Part shown: piece after piece, positions 9,133-17,350 of the stretch | How the letters are laid out: every line of letters starts with the position of its first letter | Position numbering within the stretch: the first letter of the stretch is position 1 | Assembly (NCBI RefSeq): GCF_014697625.1 | Contig: NZ_JACJSG010000040.1 | Location: 21,504 to 85,503 of the forward strand | From: Anabaena azotica FACHB-119 | GTDB taxonomy: Bacteria; Cyanobacteriota; Cyanobacteriia; Cyanobacteriales; Nostocaceae | Reading direction: 5' to 3' | DNA: 64,000 bases | Position numbers and translations under genes: made by a program | The notes under the pieces: generated by a model | The model's input: the letters and a program-made list of their open reading frames with translations, nothing else | Told to the model about the DNA's origin: nothing | Databases searched by the model: none

Positions 9133-9627
9133 TTAGTCAATTCTCTGTGAATTATTATGCTGCGACTGGCTCAACTGAAATTCTGTAATTATGGCAAAAT
9201 TCTCTTTTCCAAGCTGCTCTATTTCTTTTTTTATTTCTGTGAGTGAATTAACCCTGTGTTTTTCACTAATCAATGCCATCCATGTATAGCGATCGCCAAT
9301 AGTATCAAATTCTTTATCAAGTTTCATAGGTAGCCTGATGCGCCACAGCTTGTTACATAGTACTGCCCAATTAGGGTTGAGAAGTTTGGGCAAAATCTCT
9401 TGATACTCTTGCTCAGATAGCTCAAAGGGTTGCCACATAAATTTGGGACTCATACCGCCACCAACCCAGCCTCTGAGAAGAAAAATATTAAGAATATGTA
9501 GCGGTGGTAAAACATTACAACTAGTTAAATTCGGCAGGTCATAGAGGAAAATGCTGAGAAGCTCTTCTCGATCGCCACATTCGCATTGCGACCAATCTTG
9601 CCTAGAATATTTGATCATCCTTTCCAT
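9133..9627 (-). CDS. Hypothetical protein
   Basis: A 164-residue reading frame that I do not recognise. It has a Cys pair near the N-terminus (QCECGD), a hydrophobic stretch (LHILNIFLLRGWVGGG) near residues 43-58, a tryptophan-rich middle and a Gln/Asn-rich C-terminus. It lies on the same strand and 91 bp downstream of an AbrB-type antitoxin gene but does not resemble the Doc/Fic or MazF toxins normally paired with those. Codon use is AT-rich like its neighbours. It may be a real but lineage-specific gene. Confidence 0.5.
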   Translation of the reverse strand: MERMIKYSRQDWSQCECGDREELLSIFLYDLPNLTSCNVLPPLHILNIFLLRGWVGGGMSPKFMWQPFELSEQEYQEILPKLLNPNWAVLCNKLWRIRLPMKLDKEFDTIGDRYTWMALISEKHRVNSLTEIKKEIEQLGKENFAIITEFQLSQSQHNNSQRID

Positions 9628-9718
9628 AGCTCTTGAAAAGAACTCAATTTGTAAATTATTTTTAACAAAGTTATTAAAAAGCTAGGTTTTTTATTAGCTA
9701 GTCTTGCAATTTTAAATA

Positions 9719-9943
9719 CTATTTTGCCAACTCACGTAATGCGTTCCTGTATTTTGTGCTGACTTTTCTATAAGCTTCCATTGCTTTTTCAAAATCAGGA
9801 TCGTGAGCAGTTATATGAACGCCAGTAGGGGTTTTTGTAATATACACACTGTCCCCTTCTTTTACTCTCAGCTTTTGGAGAACTTCTTTGGGGATGGTAA
9901 TTCCGAGAGAGTTACCAATCTTGCGAATTTTTTGTACCTGCAT
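9719..9943 (-). CDS. AbrB/MazE/SpoVT-type DNA-binding protein (orphan antitoxin)
   Basis: A 74-residue protein with the swapped-hairpin AbrB fold signature: QKIRKIGNSLGITIPKEVLQ and then LRVKEGDSVYI. The C-terminal tail (FEKAMEAYRKVSTKYRNALRELAK) has the form of the toxin-binding tail seen in antitoxins paired with death-on-curing (Doc) toxins. No Doc-like gene follows; the next gene is an unrecognised 164-codon frame. It may be autoregulatory, with its operator in the upstream AT-rich region. Confidence 0.85.
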   Translation of the reverse strand: MQVQKIRKIGNSLGITIPKEVLQKLRVKEGDSVYITKTPTGVHITAHDPDFEKAMEAYRKVSTKYRNALRELAK

Positions 9944-10016
9944 AGAAGAATTTACCCACCTTGGAGGAGTAATACTATTGTAATAACATTGTCAAGCCGA
10001 AAATGTTGCATTATTT

Positions 10017-10045
10017 AACCACAGAGGCACAAAGACACAGAGATA
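10017..10045. repeat. Dispersed 'cacaaagacacagag' repeat
   Basis: The sequence ACCACAGAGGCACAAAGACA is a common interspersed repeat of Nostocales genomes. A relative in the opposite orientation (CTTTGTGCCTTTGCGTCTTT) lies in the gap between the oxygenase gene and cas6 near 20.26 kb. Confidence 0.5.
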
Positions 10046-10179
10046 AAAGATAACTACAGGCATATGACACTTGCGTAGGTTCTGTATAAGTTAAGTTTTG
10101 TTATACTATAATAATATTTTTTGCTTCTAGCTTACAGCCGGGGCATTTGTCAAGACATTATTATTTGGTAAGGTTCTTC

Positions 10180-11085
10180 ATGGCTGATCAATTAATTCGC
10201 GCCACAGCTGCTGATGGCGGAATTCGTGCGGTGGGTGTGATCACCACTCGCTTGACCGAGGAAGCACGGCAGCGTCATCAGCTATCTTATGTAGCAACGG
10301 CGGCTCTGGGACGGACGATGGCGGCTGGCTTGTTGATGGCTTCTAGCATGAAACGTGCTGGTTCTAGGGTGAATGTCCGGGTGAAGGGCGATGGGCCTTT
10401 GGCTGGCATTCTGGTAGATGCTGGTTTGGATGGGACTGTACGCGGTTATGTGGGCAATCCTCATGTGGAACTGCCTCCTAATGCTAAGGGTAAGCTAGAT
10501 GTGGGCGGCGCGGTAGGTAATGGCTTTCTCTATGTTGTGAGAGATATTGGTTATGGCTACCCTTACTCTAGTACGGTGGAGTTGGTTTCGGGGGAAATCG
10601 GCGATGATGTGGCTCATTATTTGGTGAGTTCGGAACAAACTCCTTCGGCTTTGGTTTTGGGTGTGTTTGTGGGGGCTACTGGGGTGACGGCGGCTGGTGG
10701 GTTGCTGGTGCAGGTGTTGCCGAAGGCGGCTAGGGATGAGGCTTTGGTGGCGAAGTTGGAATCTAGGGTGGCGGCTTTATCTGGGTTTACGCCTTTGTTG
10801 CAAGCTGGGAAGAGTCTACCGGAAATTTTTCAGGATTTGTTGGGTGATATGGGGTTGACTGTTTTCCCGGAAAGCCAAATTCTGCGTTTCTATTGCGGTT
10901 GCTCGTTTGACCGGGTTTTGGGAGCATTAAAGATGTTGGGAGAAGCGGAATTACAGGATATGATTGTGAAAGATGATGGGGCTGAGGCGACTTGCGATTT
11001 TTGTGGCAGGGTCTATCAAGCAAGTAGTGAGCAGTTGGCTCAATTGATTGTAGATTTGCAGGCTGAGTCTTCTGTATCGGGTTAA
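10180..11085 (+). CDS. hslO: Hsp33 redox-regulated chaperone
   Basis: A 301-residue holdase chaperone activated by disulfide formation and zinc release under oxidative stress; cytosolic. The N-terminal domain begins MADQLIRATAADGGIRAVGV, the normal start for the family. The C-terminal zinc centre is complete: FYCGCSFDRV gives CxC and CDFCGRVY gives CxxC. An in-frame TTG 33 nt upstream would add 11 residues absent from the family, so the ATG is preferred. It stands alone on the plus strand. Confidence 0.95.
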   Translation: MADQLIRATAADGGIRAVGVITTRLTEEARQRHQLSYVATAALGRTMAAGLLMASSMKRAGSRVNVRVKGDGPLAGILVDAGLDGTVRGYVGNPHVELPPNAKGKLDVGGAVGNGFLYVVRDIGYGYPYSSTVELVSGEIGDDVAHYLVSSEQTPSALVLGVFVGATGVTAAGGLLVQVLPKAARDEALVAKLESRVAALSGFTPLLQAGKSLPEIFQDLLGDMGLTVFPESQILRFYCGCSFDRVLGALKMLGEAELQDMIVKDDGAEATCDFCGRVYQASSEQLAQLIVDLQAESSVSG

Positions 11086-11237
11086 GGTATAAATGGGCGC
11101 TGATTCTGTTAATTATTAATGGTATTTGTGGGAAAGGTAATGTAACAAGTGGCTTTTTAATTATGAGAAAGTTACTATGGCAAAAATAGCATTATCATTC
11201 TAAAACAGATGGCTATTCAACTATTTTGGTGTGAGAG

Positions 11238-13298
11238 ATGACAGAGCGGGATATCCCAGAAAGTTGGCATCCAACCAGAGGAAGAAAACCAGATGAGATG
11301 GATGGTGTATACCGATCGCCACAAGTCGGTGATACCCAAGCATTTGGTGTGCCGGCTCCTGGTGCGGCTAATTCGGTAAATCAGCAAGTAATTACTGATT
11401 CCGAAGGATTACCTATAAATCCGCAAGATAAAGTAACTCATACTACGAAAAAAAGTTTTGTGAAGTTGCCGCGCTGGATGCGGGGTTGGCTGGGTTGGGC
11501 GTTATTATTAACGCTCATCCCTGGCAGTGTTGGATTTGTGGCGATGGCGATGCTGCTGAAGTTGCCGGCTGCACCCAATTGTCCGGCGATTTTCTGGCCC
11601 CTGGCGAGTGCTTCGGTGCGAATACATTGCGCTCAGTTGGCGGCTTCTAAACAAACGGTTGATGATTTGTTGGTGGCGATCGCTTTGGTCAAGCAATTGC
11701 CAAAAGACCACCCACTACGGGGCGAGGCTGACAGGTTTTTGGAAGAGTGGTCGCGGGATGTGTTAAAATTGGCTGACCAAAGTTTTCAGGCGGGGAATTT
11801 GGAGGTGGCGATCGCTACAGCCAAAAAAATCCCTCAAGATTTGGCGGCTTATAAGTTGGTAGATGAGCAAATCGGCAAGTGGCAGACGATTTGGGATCAA
11901 GCCCAAGGCATATACGCAGATGCGGAAGAGGAATTGCGCCAACAGCGTTGGCAATCGGCGTTTATGGTGGCTTCTAAGTTGTTGCGGGTAGATAATAAAT
12001 ACTGGGCTAGTGCTAAATATGATGAACTCAATGATATTATTACTGCATCTAGAGAAGATGTAGATAAGTTGGACAAAGCCCAAAGATTGGCTGATAGTAA
12101 GGTGGTAGATAATTTACTAGAAGCTATTAAACTGGCGGAGTCTGTTGGGGAGAAGAGTTACCTGTATGGCAAGGCGCAAGAATCAATTCCGGCATTTGGG
12201 CGCAAAATGTTGGAGTTGGCAAAGGCGAAAATGGATGCGCGAGATGCAGATGGGGCTTTAGAAATTGCCAGACAAATTCCTGAAAGTACGGGGTTGCGGA
12301 CGGAAGTTGAAGATTTTATGGCTTTGGCTGATGCCCAAAGAAATGCTTGGCAAGGTAATGTGGCTGGTTTACAAGCAGCAATTACCCAGGCGCAACAAAT
12401 TGATCCGTCTCGACCAAACTATGATCAGGCTCAACAGTTAATTAGCCGTTGGCAGTTGGAAATTGAGGATGTTTCCCGTTTAGAAAAGGCGCAGCTATTA
12501 GCTGGTCAAGGAACGGTGAATGATTTAACAGCTGCGATCGCCGAAGCACAGATGATTCCGGGGAATAATCCGCGTGGTTCCGAGGCGAGAGAGAATATTA
12601 ATCGTTGGCAGGCGCAAATTGAGACGATTGAAGATAGACCTTATTTGGAACGGGCTGATCAAATCGCCTTGTTAGATGATGTTAACTCTTTGCAAGCGGC
12701 GATCGCGGAAGCTAGTCAAATTCGCCGAGGTCGGGCGTTGTATCCAGAAGCACGCCGCAGAATTAGGACTTGGGTAGGTAAGGTACAGCGCATCCAAGAC
12801 CAACCTTATTTGGATCAGGCGCGGGAGTTGGCTACAAGGGGTGATTTGCCTACGGCTATTAGTGTAGCGCAACCAATAGCGTCTTCGGGAAGGGCGCTGT
12901 CTGGGGAAGCACAAGCGGCTATTGATGACTGGCGATCGCAACTTCGGGCTACAGATAATTGGAACCGTGCTAGGGAAGTGGCGGCGGCTGGGACTCCGCA
13001 AGCTTTGGCGGAGGCGATACGGTTGGCTGATCAGGTATCTGACAAAAGTCTGTTGCGGATGGATGCAAATATCGCTATTGACCAATGGGGTCAGCAAATC
13101 TTAGATATTGCCCGTTCTCAGGGTGGTGGTGATTTGTCTAGGGCGATTGAAATTGCGCGGTTGGTTCCTCGCAATAGTTCTGCTTATAGTACGGCGCAAG
13201 AGCAAATTAGAATGTGGCAGCAGTTACTTAATCCTGCGCCTCAGCCTCAGCCTGAGTCTGAGCAAGTTGTGCCTTCTACTATTATTAATGGGCAGTAG
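11238..13298 (+). CDS. Single-pass membrane protein with helical repeats
   Basis: A 686-residue protein. Residues 1-75 are polar and probably disordered, residues 83-107 form one transmembrane helix (WLGWALLLTLIPGSVGFVAM), and the remainder is a long series of alpha-helical repeats with recurring patterns such as 'L..AI..A..I' and 'A...I..W..QI' spaced about 70 residues, resembling TPR/SEL-like or spectrin-like units. The tail is Pro/Gln-rich. Related cyanobacterial proteins are often labelled 'chromosome segregation ATPase', but I see no Walker motifs. Probably an extracytoplasmic or scaffold helical rod; function unknown. Confidence 0.75.
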   Translation: MTERDIPESWHPTRGRKPDEMDGVYRSPQVGDTQAFGVPAPGAANSVNQQVITDSEGLPINPQDKVTHTTKKSFVKLPRWMRGWLGWALLLTLIPGSVGFVAMAMLLKLPAAPNCPAIFWPLASASVRIHCAQLAASKQTVDDLLVAIALVKQLPKDHPLRGEADRFLEEWSRDVLKLADQSFQAGNLEVAIATAKKIPQDLAAYKLVDEQIGKWQTIWDQAQGIYADAEEELRQQRWQSAFMVASKLLRVDNKYWASAKYDELNDIITASREDVDKLDKAQRLADSKVVDNLLEAIKLAESVGEKSYLYGKAQESIPAFGRKMLELAKAKMDARDADGALEIARQIPESTGLRTEVEDFMALADAQRNAWQGNVAGLQAAITQAQQIDPSRPNYDQAQQLISRWQLEIEDVSRLEKAQLLAGQGTVNDLTAAIAEAQMIPGNNPRGSEARENINRWQAQIETIEDRPYLERADQIALLDDVNSLQAAIAEASQIRRGRALYPEARRRIRTWVGKVQRIQDQPYLDQARELATRGDLPTAISVAQPIASSGRALSGEAQAAIDDWRSQLRATDNWNRAREVAAAGTPQALAEAIRLADQVSDKSLLRMDANIAIDQWGQQILDIARSQGGGDLSRAIEIARLVPRNSSAYSTAQEQIRMWQQLLNPAPQPQPESEQVVPSTIINGQ

Positions 13299-13304
13299 TT
13301 TTAT

Positions 13305-13337
13305 AAGCCTCCTGGTTGGTTTTTCAGGAGGTTTTTT
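13305..13337 (+). terminator. Intrinsic terminator
   Basis: The arms CCTCCTG and CAGGAGG form a hairpin around a 10-nt loop and are followed directly by TTTTTT. It begins 7 nt after the stop codon of the helical-repeat membrane protein gene. Confidence 0.85.
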
Positions 13338-13360
13338 ATTTGGGGACTGGGTGAGAAAGA

Positions 13361-13415
13361 TTGAACGCAGATGTTGGCGCAGCCTTCCCGCAGGGTACGC
13401 AGATGAACGCAGATG
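13361..13415. repeat. AACGCAGAT composite repeat
   Basis: Near-copy of the composite repeat at 6.8 kb: an AACGCAGAT unit, GTTGGCGCAGCCTTCCCGCA, then GGGTACGCAGATGAACGCAG. Non-coding. Confidence 0.75.
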
Positions 13416-13473
13416 AATCTGTGTTCTATTCCCTTGCAATACGCTATAATTAAGATGTTATTAAAATTATATT

Positions 13474-14070
13474 TTACCAAATTCGTTGCATATTAAGTAC
13501 CAAACCAGGTAAAACATTTTCACCGTCAAGAGTTTGAGGGAATTTTAAAACTTCTACATCCTGTTCTGGACGATAAATTTCTACTTCCTGTTTTTTTCTG
13601 TTGATCAACCAACCCAAACGACACCCATTTTCGATATACTCTTGCATCTTCAACTGAGCTTTTTTCAAGCTGTCATTAGGTGTTCGCGCAGCGTGTCGCA
13701 GACAAAGTATCTCAATGACAAAATCAGGGCATAGAGGAATAAATTTTTCTTTTTGTTCTTTAGTTAAAGCATCCCAACGAGATTTTTCTACCCACGAAAC
13801 ATCTGGAGAACGGTCAGCACCATTTGGTAAAGTAAATCCAGTTGATGAATCAAAAACTTCGCCCAATTGATTTTGGTCGTTCCAGAACCATATTTGAGCG
13901 TTAGTAGTGGAATTACTTTTTCCTGTTTCTCCTCCCGTCGGTGGCATTATAATTAACTCCCCTTGGGCATTACGTTCTAATTTTAAATCAGGGTTTTCTT
14001 CACACAATTGATAAAACTGCTCTCTTGTCAGTTTAATTACAGAATTGAGGTTTAATGTAAGTGCTGTCAT
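13474..14070 (-). CDS. Uma2 family (DUF820) putative endonuclease with an in-frame small-repeat insertion
   Basis: A 198-residue Uma2 protein starting MTALTLNLNSVIKLT; the ATG at 14070 has a GGGAG box 8 nt upstream, better supported than an ATG 36 nt further up. Motifs are LKLERNAQGELIIMPPTGGE, RSPDVSWVEKSRW (the PD motif) and CPDFVIEIL. After FVIEIL there is CLRHAARTP before NDSLKKAQLKMQEYI, where relatives usually read directly into 'RSPNDSLK'. The extra residues are encoded by TGTTCGCGCAGCGTGTCGCA, a sequence of the small dispersed repeat type, so the gene seems to have received an in-frame insertion next to the catalytic strand. It adjoins the leader-distal end of the CRISPR array. Confidence 0.85.
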   Translation of the reverse strand: MTALTLNLNSVIKLTREQFYQLCEENPDLKLERNAQGELIIMPPTGGETGKSNSTTNAQIWFWNDQNQLGEVFDSSTGFTLPNGADRSPDVSWVEKSRWDALTKEQKEKFIPLCPDFVIEILCLRHAARTPNDSLKKAQLKMQEYIENGCRLGWLINRKKQEVEIYRPEQDVEVLKFPQTLDGENVLPGLVLNMQRIW

Positions 14071-14191
14071 AGGAGAGTCTCCCGTTTTTGTTCGTTGACT
14101 GGGCAAGAAACCTAAATAGGGATTAATGTTAATAGCTACTCATATTTATTTTAGCAGGGAGACACGCTGTAATGTGTTTCAATCCCTAATA

Positions 14192-15250
14192 ACCCAAGTT
14201 GCGGGTAATAGAAGATAAAAGAGGATAGGGTTAGTGTAAGCATGGTAAATGAGGGGTTGTGCGAACTCCAACCACCATGAAAATGCCACGCTGGAATGTT
14301 CAGTATATTTGAAAAGAAAGAAGCATTAACAACTTAGTCAATAAAAGCTTGTTTCAGAGTATAGGCAAAAATAAAAGCTTGTAGTTTCAGTAAAAACCCT
14401 TCATAAGTTACCGCATGAATTGATTTTTGGAAATAACCTGTAATGCCGCTAAACACGGTTTCAATGTAATGACGAATAGACTGTTTAATGTATTGAATCC
14501 ACGGTGCATCTTGGCGTTTAGAGTTACTTTTTCGCATGACTTGCATTGAGATTTGCTCAGTTTCGAGCAAGACATCTTCCACAGTGTAATCAAGATAGGC
14601 ACAATCAGCATAAACTTGACTTCCTGGGGGTAAATTCAAGGGTAAAGCACTCAATCCCCGGATATCGGTCGCACTTGCTGGCATGAACACAAATTCAACG
14701 GGAATACCTGTTTTGGTAGTTAATAACTGTACTCTTACTCCATAAAAATAACGTTTCTTAGATGCGATATAACCCCGATATTCTGGTGATTGGATGAGAT
14801 GGGCATTAAAGATGCGAATGTTATCACATATCGGTACAGGAAACGAGTCTAAAAGATATTCCGTATCTTCACTAATCTCTTTGAGTCCCATTCCTACTTG
14901 ATGAAATAAATCGTTGATTAACATCGAGACTTTGTGTAATCGCCGATTAAATCGTGATTTTTCTAACATTCGCGGCATCAATTTATGGTCTTTCATATAG
15001 CTGCAAGCCTGACTGTGATTACCACCAAAGTACATAGCCGCTATGATTGCCGTTGTGATAATTTCTGCATCACTCATTTCACAACGAACATCCTCTTCAT
15101 GTGCGATCGCCTTTAACAGGTCATCTATGACAGAATAGATAGTAACTATTTCATTTAACATATATCCCTCCTAATTGTCTATCTGGAGGGATTTTCTTTT
15201 TTCTGTACCCCGATGTCATCTTTCCCAAGAGAGTAACTAGCAACTTGGGT
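14192..15250 (-). mobile_element. IS982-family insertion sequence inside a CRISPR repeat
   Basis: A 1,059-bp element with 11-bp terminal inverted repeats ACCCAAGTTGC / GCAACTTGGGT and one transposase gene. Both sides carry TAATA (14187-14191 and 15251-15255), a 5-bp target duplication. Joining the flanks after removing one TAATA restores a perfect 37-bp CRISPR repeat. The ACCC ends, the length near 1 kb and the transposase sequence fit the IS982 family. The intact frame and perfect duplication suggest a recent insertion. Confidence 0.92.
14334..15161 (-). CDS. IS982-family transposase
   Basis: A 275-residue DDE transposase with an uninterrupted frame. Likely catalytic residues lie in LLDSFPVPICDN (first Asp, near residue 108), VYADCAYLDY (second Asp, near 186) and HYIETVFSGI (Glu, near 238). 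KKRYFYGVRVQLL between the first two is typical of IS982 relatives. It reads in the same direction as the CRISPR transcript, so read-through from the leader could express it. Confidence 0.92.
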   Translation of the reverse strand: MLNEIVTIYSVIDDLLKAIAHEEDVRCEMSDAEIITTAIIAAMYFGGNHSQACSYMKDHKLMPRMLEKSRFNRRLHKVSMLINDLFHQVGMGLKEISEDTEYLLDSFPVPICDNIRIFNAHLIQSPEYRGYIASKKRYFYGVRVQLLTTKTGIPVEFVFMPASATDIRGLSALPLNLPPGSQVYADCAYLDYTVEDVLLETEQISMQVMRKSNSKRQDAPWIQYIKQSIRHYIETVFSGITGYFQKSIHAVTYEGFLLKLQAFIFAYTLKQAFID

Positions 15251-16594
15251 TAATAGGGATTAATGTTAATAGCTACGCTAAGAGTTTAATAGGTGGATAG
15301 TAGCCAATCAAAGTTTCAATCCCTAATAGGGATTAATGTTAATAGCTACGGAGTTTGCCTAATTTCTTTAACCAAAATAGAGAAGTGTTTCAATCCCTAA
15401 TAGGGATTAATGTTAATAGCTACCATTGTTTTAATCGACAGCTTAACCTCTGTCAGTAGTTTCAATCCCTAATAGGGATTAATGTTAATAGCTACTCGGC
15501 TTAGGTTTGGGAAAATCAAATCTTTATCTTGTTTCAATCCCTAATAGGGATTAATGTTAATAGCTACAAGCCGGCTTAGTCGCCGGAGTTCGCACGACTA
15601 GTTTCAATCCCTAATAGGGATTAATGTTAATAGCTACTTCTAGTTCTTTTTGTTTATCATACTCCGATCTGGTTTCAATCCCTAATAGGGATTAATGTTA
15701 ATAGCTACTTTTCTTCAACTAATTTCCCCCCGGAATCACCAGGGTTTCAATCCCTAATAGGGATTAATGTTAATAGCTACAGTGAAAGACTGAAAGCAAC
15801 TGCCCAATTTTTAAGGGAGTTAGGTTTCAATCCCTAATAGGGATTAATGTTAATAGCTACTCTATGATGATATTAGTATCGGCTTCACTGATGTTGTTTC
15901 AATCCCTAATAGGGATTAATGTTAATAGCTACGATGCTGTTATCAGCGTTATGCCCGCATGGTGGATTGAGAGTTTCAATCCCTAATAGGGATTAATGTT
16001 AATAGCTACCCTACGCCGAAGATTCAAATATTTCTCTGGAGGCGTTTCAATCCCTAATAGGGATTAATGTTAATAGCTACCTTTAGCAGGAATGCTGGGG
16101 GGGACGTTAGGAGTTTCAATCCCTAATAGGGATTAATGTTAATAGCTACTTTATATCAGATATTACTTTACCAAAGTCGTTGTACACAAGTTTCAATCCC
16201 TAATAGGGATTAATGTTAATAGCTACTTGTTCGGATTTCCAATATACAATGTGTGGTCGCAGAGTTTCAATCCCTAATAGGGATTAATGTTAATAGCTAC
16301 CAGTTGCGCCATTGTGGTGATTCATCACGATGGCAAGCGTGAGGTTTCAATCCCTAATAGGGATTAATGTTAATAGCTACATATAACTACCAGATCGCCC
16401 CTCCTACAAATTTGAGTTTCAATCCCTAATAGGGATTAATGTTAATAGCTACTTGGATGCCTCAAGTAGCTGAATATTATGAAGAAAGTTTCAATCCCTA
16501 ATAGGGATTAATGTTAATAGCTACTTAGTGTGCTTCCTGAAGATCAATAAACATTAAGTTTCAATCCCTAATAGGGATTAATGTTAATAGCTAC

Positions 16595-16847
16595 TGCCCG
16601 GATCTGAAAGGCTTGCTGTATTTGGTTTTCAAGGTGCTGTTTCGTCAACCTGATATTAAAGTAGCTTTTCAGGCGCTGAGTTGTCAAGAGTGGCTCCAAG
16701 AAAAACGGCTCAAAAGTAGTGCTGGTAAGGGTTTGGGAGTTTGCGTCAACCTCATTTTGGTGTTAAATGGCTCAAAAGCAGAAGCAGTAAGGGTTTGAGC
16801 CGGAAAATTTGGTTGAGTATTTCAAACACCTATAGGTTGACGCAAAG
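16595..16847 (-). promoter_or_regulatory. CRISPR leader region with internal direct repeats
   Basis: Non-coding DNA between the leader-proximal repeat and the cas2 stop codon. It contains an imperfect direct repeat of about 33 bp (both copies run GGCTCAAAAG...AGTAAGGGTTTG or close to it, near 16707 and 16768), and CGTCAACCT at two sites plus an inverted AGGTTGACG near 16835. The array promoter and integration signals should lie here. A 61-codon frame across it is not a gene. Confidence 0.7.
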
Positions 16848-17120
16848 TTAGGCAAAAAATACGGTGGTGTCCATTGGCATTTCGCCGCCGATGCGCTCAA
16901 CTTTTCCCTGACAGCAAGCACAGAGGTAGTAAAAGCGGATGCTGTCTTGGTCTGGGTTGATGAGTTTAGCTAGGCGCGATCGCAGTTTAGCATATTGAGT
17001 CTGGGTTAAGTCACACTCAAAAACTGAATACTGCATCCATTGTCCATAAGATTTGAGAACTTTGTGAATTTTAGTCCGCCGCTTATCTTCGGGTATGTCG
17101 TAGGAAATGACTAAATACAT
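16848..17120 (-). CDS. cas2: CRISPR-associated endoribonuclease Cas2
   Basis: A 90-residue Cas2, the structural partner of Cas1 in spacer integration. It starts MYLVISYDIPEDKRRTKIHK with the conserved beta1 strand and Asp, and continues GQWMQYSVFECDLT and the Cys-rich IRFYYLCACCQGKVERIG. A longer frame extends 68 codons upstream through interspersed-repeat sequence, so the start at the ATG of MYLV is chosen. It is the last cas gene before the leader. Confidence 0.95.
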   Translation of the reverse strand: MYLVISYDIPEDKRRTKIHKVLKSYGQWMQYSVFECDLTQTQYAKLRSRLAKLINPDQDSIRFYYLCACCQGKVERIGGEMPMDTTVFFA

Positions 17121-17189
17121 GGTGACAGAGAGTAGGGGAGGTTTGTTTTTGTAGAGCTGACTTTTCAGGTTATGTGGAAAAGCTAACGC

Positions 17190-17284
17190 TAGACCTAACC
17201 CCCCAGCCCCCTTCCCTACTAGGGAAGGGGGAGAAATCAAAGCCTCTCTCCTTTTAGGGGAGAGGTTTGGAGAGGGGTTTTCCA
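17190..17284. repeat. Interspersed palindromic repeat between cas1 and cas2
   Basis: A pyrimidine/purine-rich repeat with nested palindromes (CCCTTCCCTACTAGGGAAGG and CTCTCTCCTTTTAGGGGAGA), ending AGGTTTGGAGAGGGGTTTTC. A very similar copy in the same orientation lies between cas4 and cas6 (about 19240-19320). Confidence 0.75.
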
Positions 17285-17350
17285 GATACCATGAAAAGTT
17301 TTGTAGAGACGTTGTATGTAACATCTCTACAGGATTTATGAAAATTATTT

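Larger units (their letters stand above)
14103..16594 (-). CRISPR. Type I-D CRISPR array, 20 repeats, 19 spacers, split by an insertion sequence
   Basis: Eighteen identical 37-bp repeats, one repeat split by an IS, and one degenerate terminal repeat (14103-14139). In the functional (minus) orientation the repeat begins GTAGCTATTAACATTAATCC and ends TATTAGGGATTGAAAC. The arms AATCCC/GGGATT form the hairpin and ATTGAAAC is the expected 8-nt crRNA 5' handle. Spacers are 32-43 nt (mostly 33-37). Intact repeats begin at 15313, 15387, 15459, 15531, 15601, 15672, 15744, 15824, 15896, 15973, 16044, 16113, 16190, 16264, 16344, 16416, 16488 and 16558. Degeneracy of the 14103 repeat marks the leader-distal end, so the leader lies on the cas2 side. 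The split repeat is 14176-14191 plus 15256-15276. Confidence 0.97.

Noticed and set aside
14103..16594. Plus-strand transcription of the main array
   Set aside because: The handle ATTGAAAC appears at the 3' end of the repeat only on the minus strand, and the degenerate repeat is at the low-coordinate end.
16613..16798. A 61-codon frame next to the array
   Set aside because: It lies in the leader, has no recognisable product and is antisense to the array transcript.
17121..17324. A longer cas2 frame
   Set aside because: The extension is translated interspersed-repeat DNA; Cas2 begins MYLVISYDIP.
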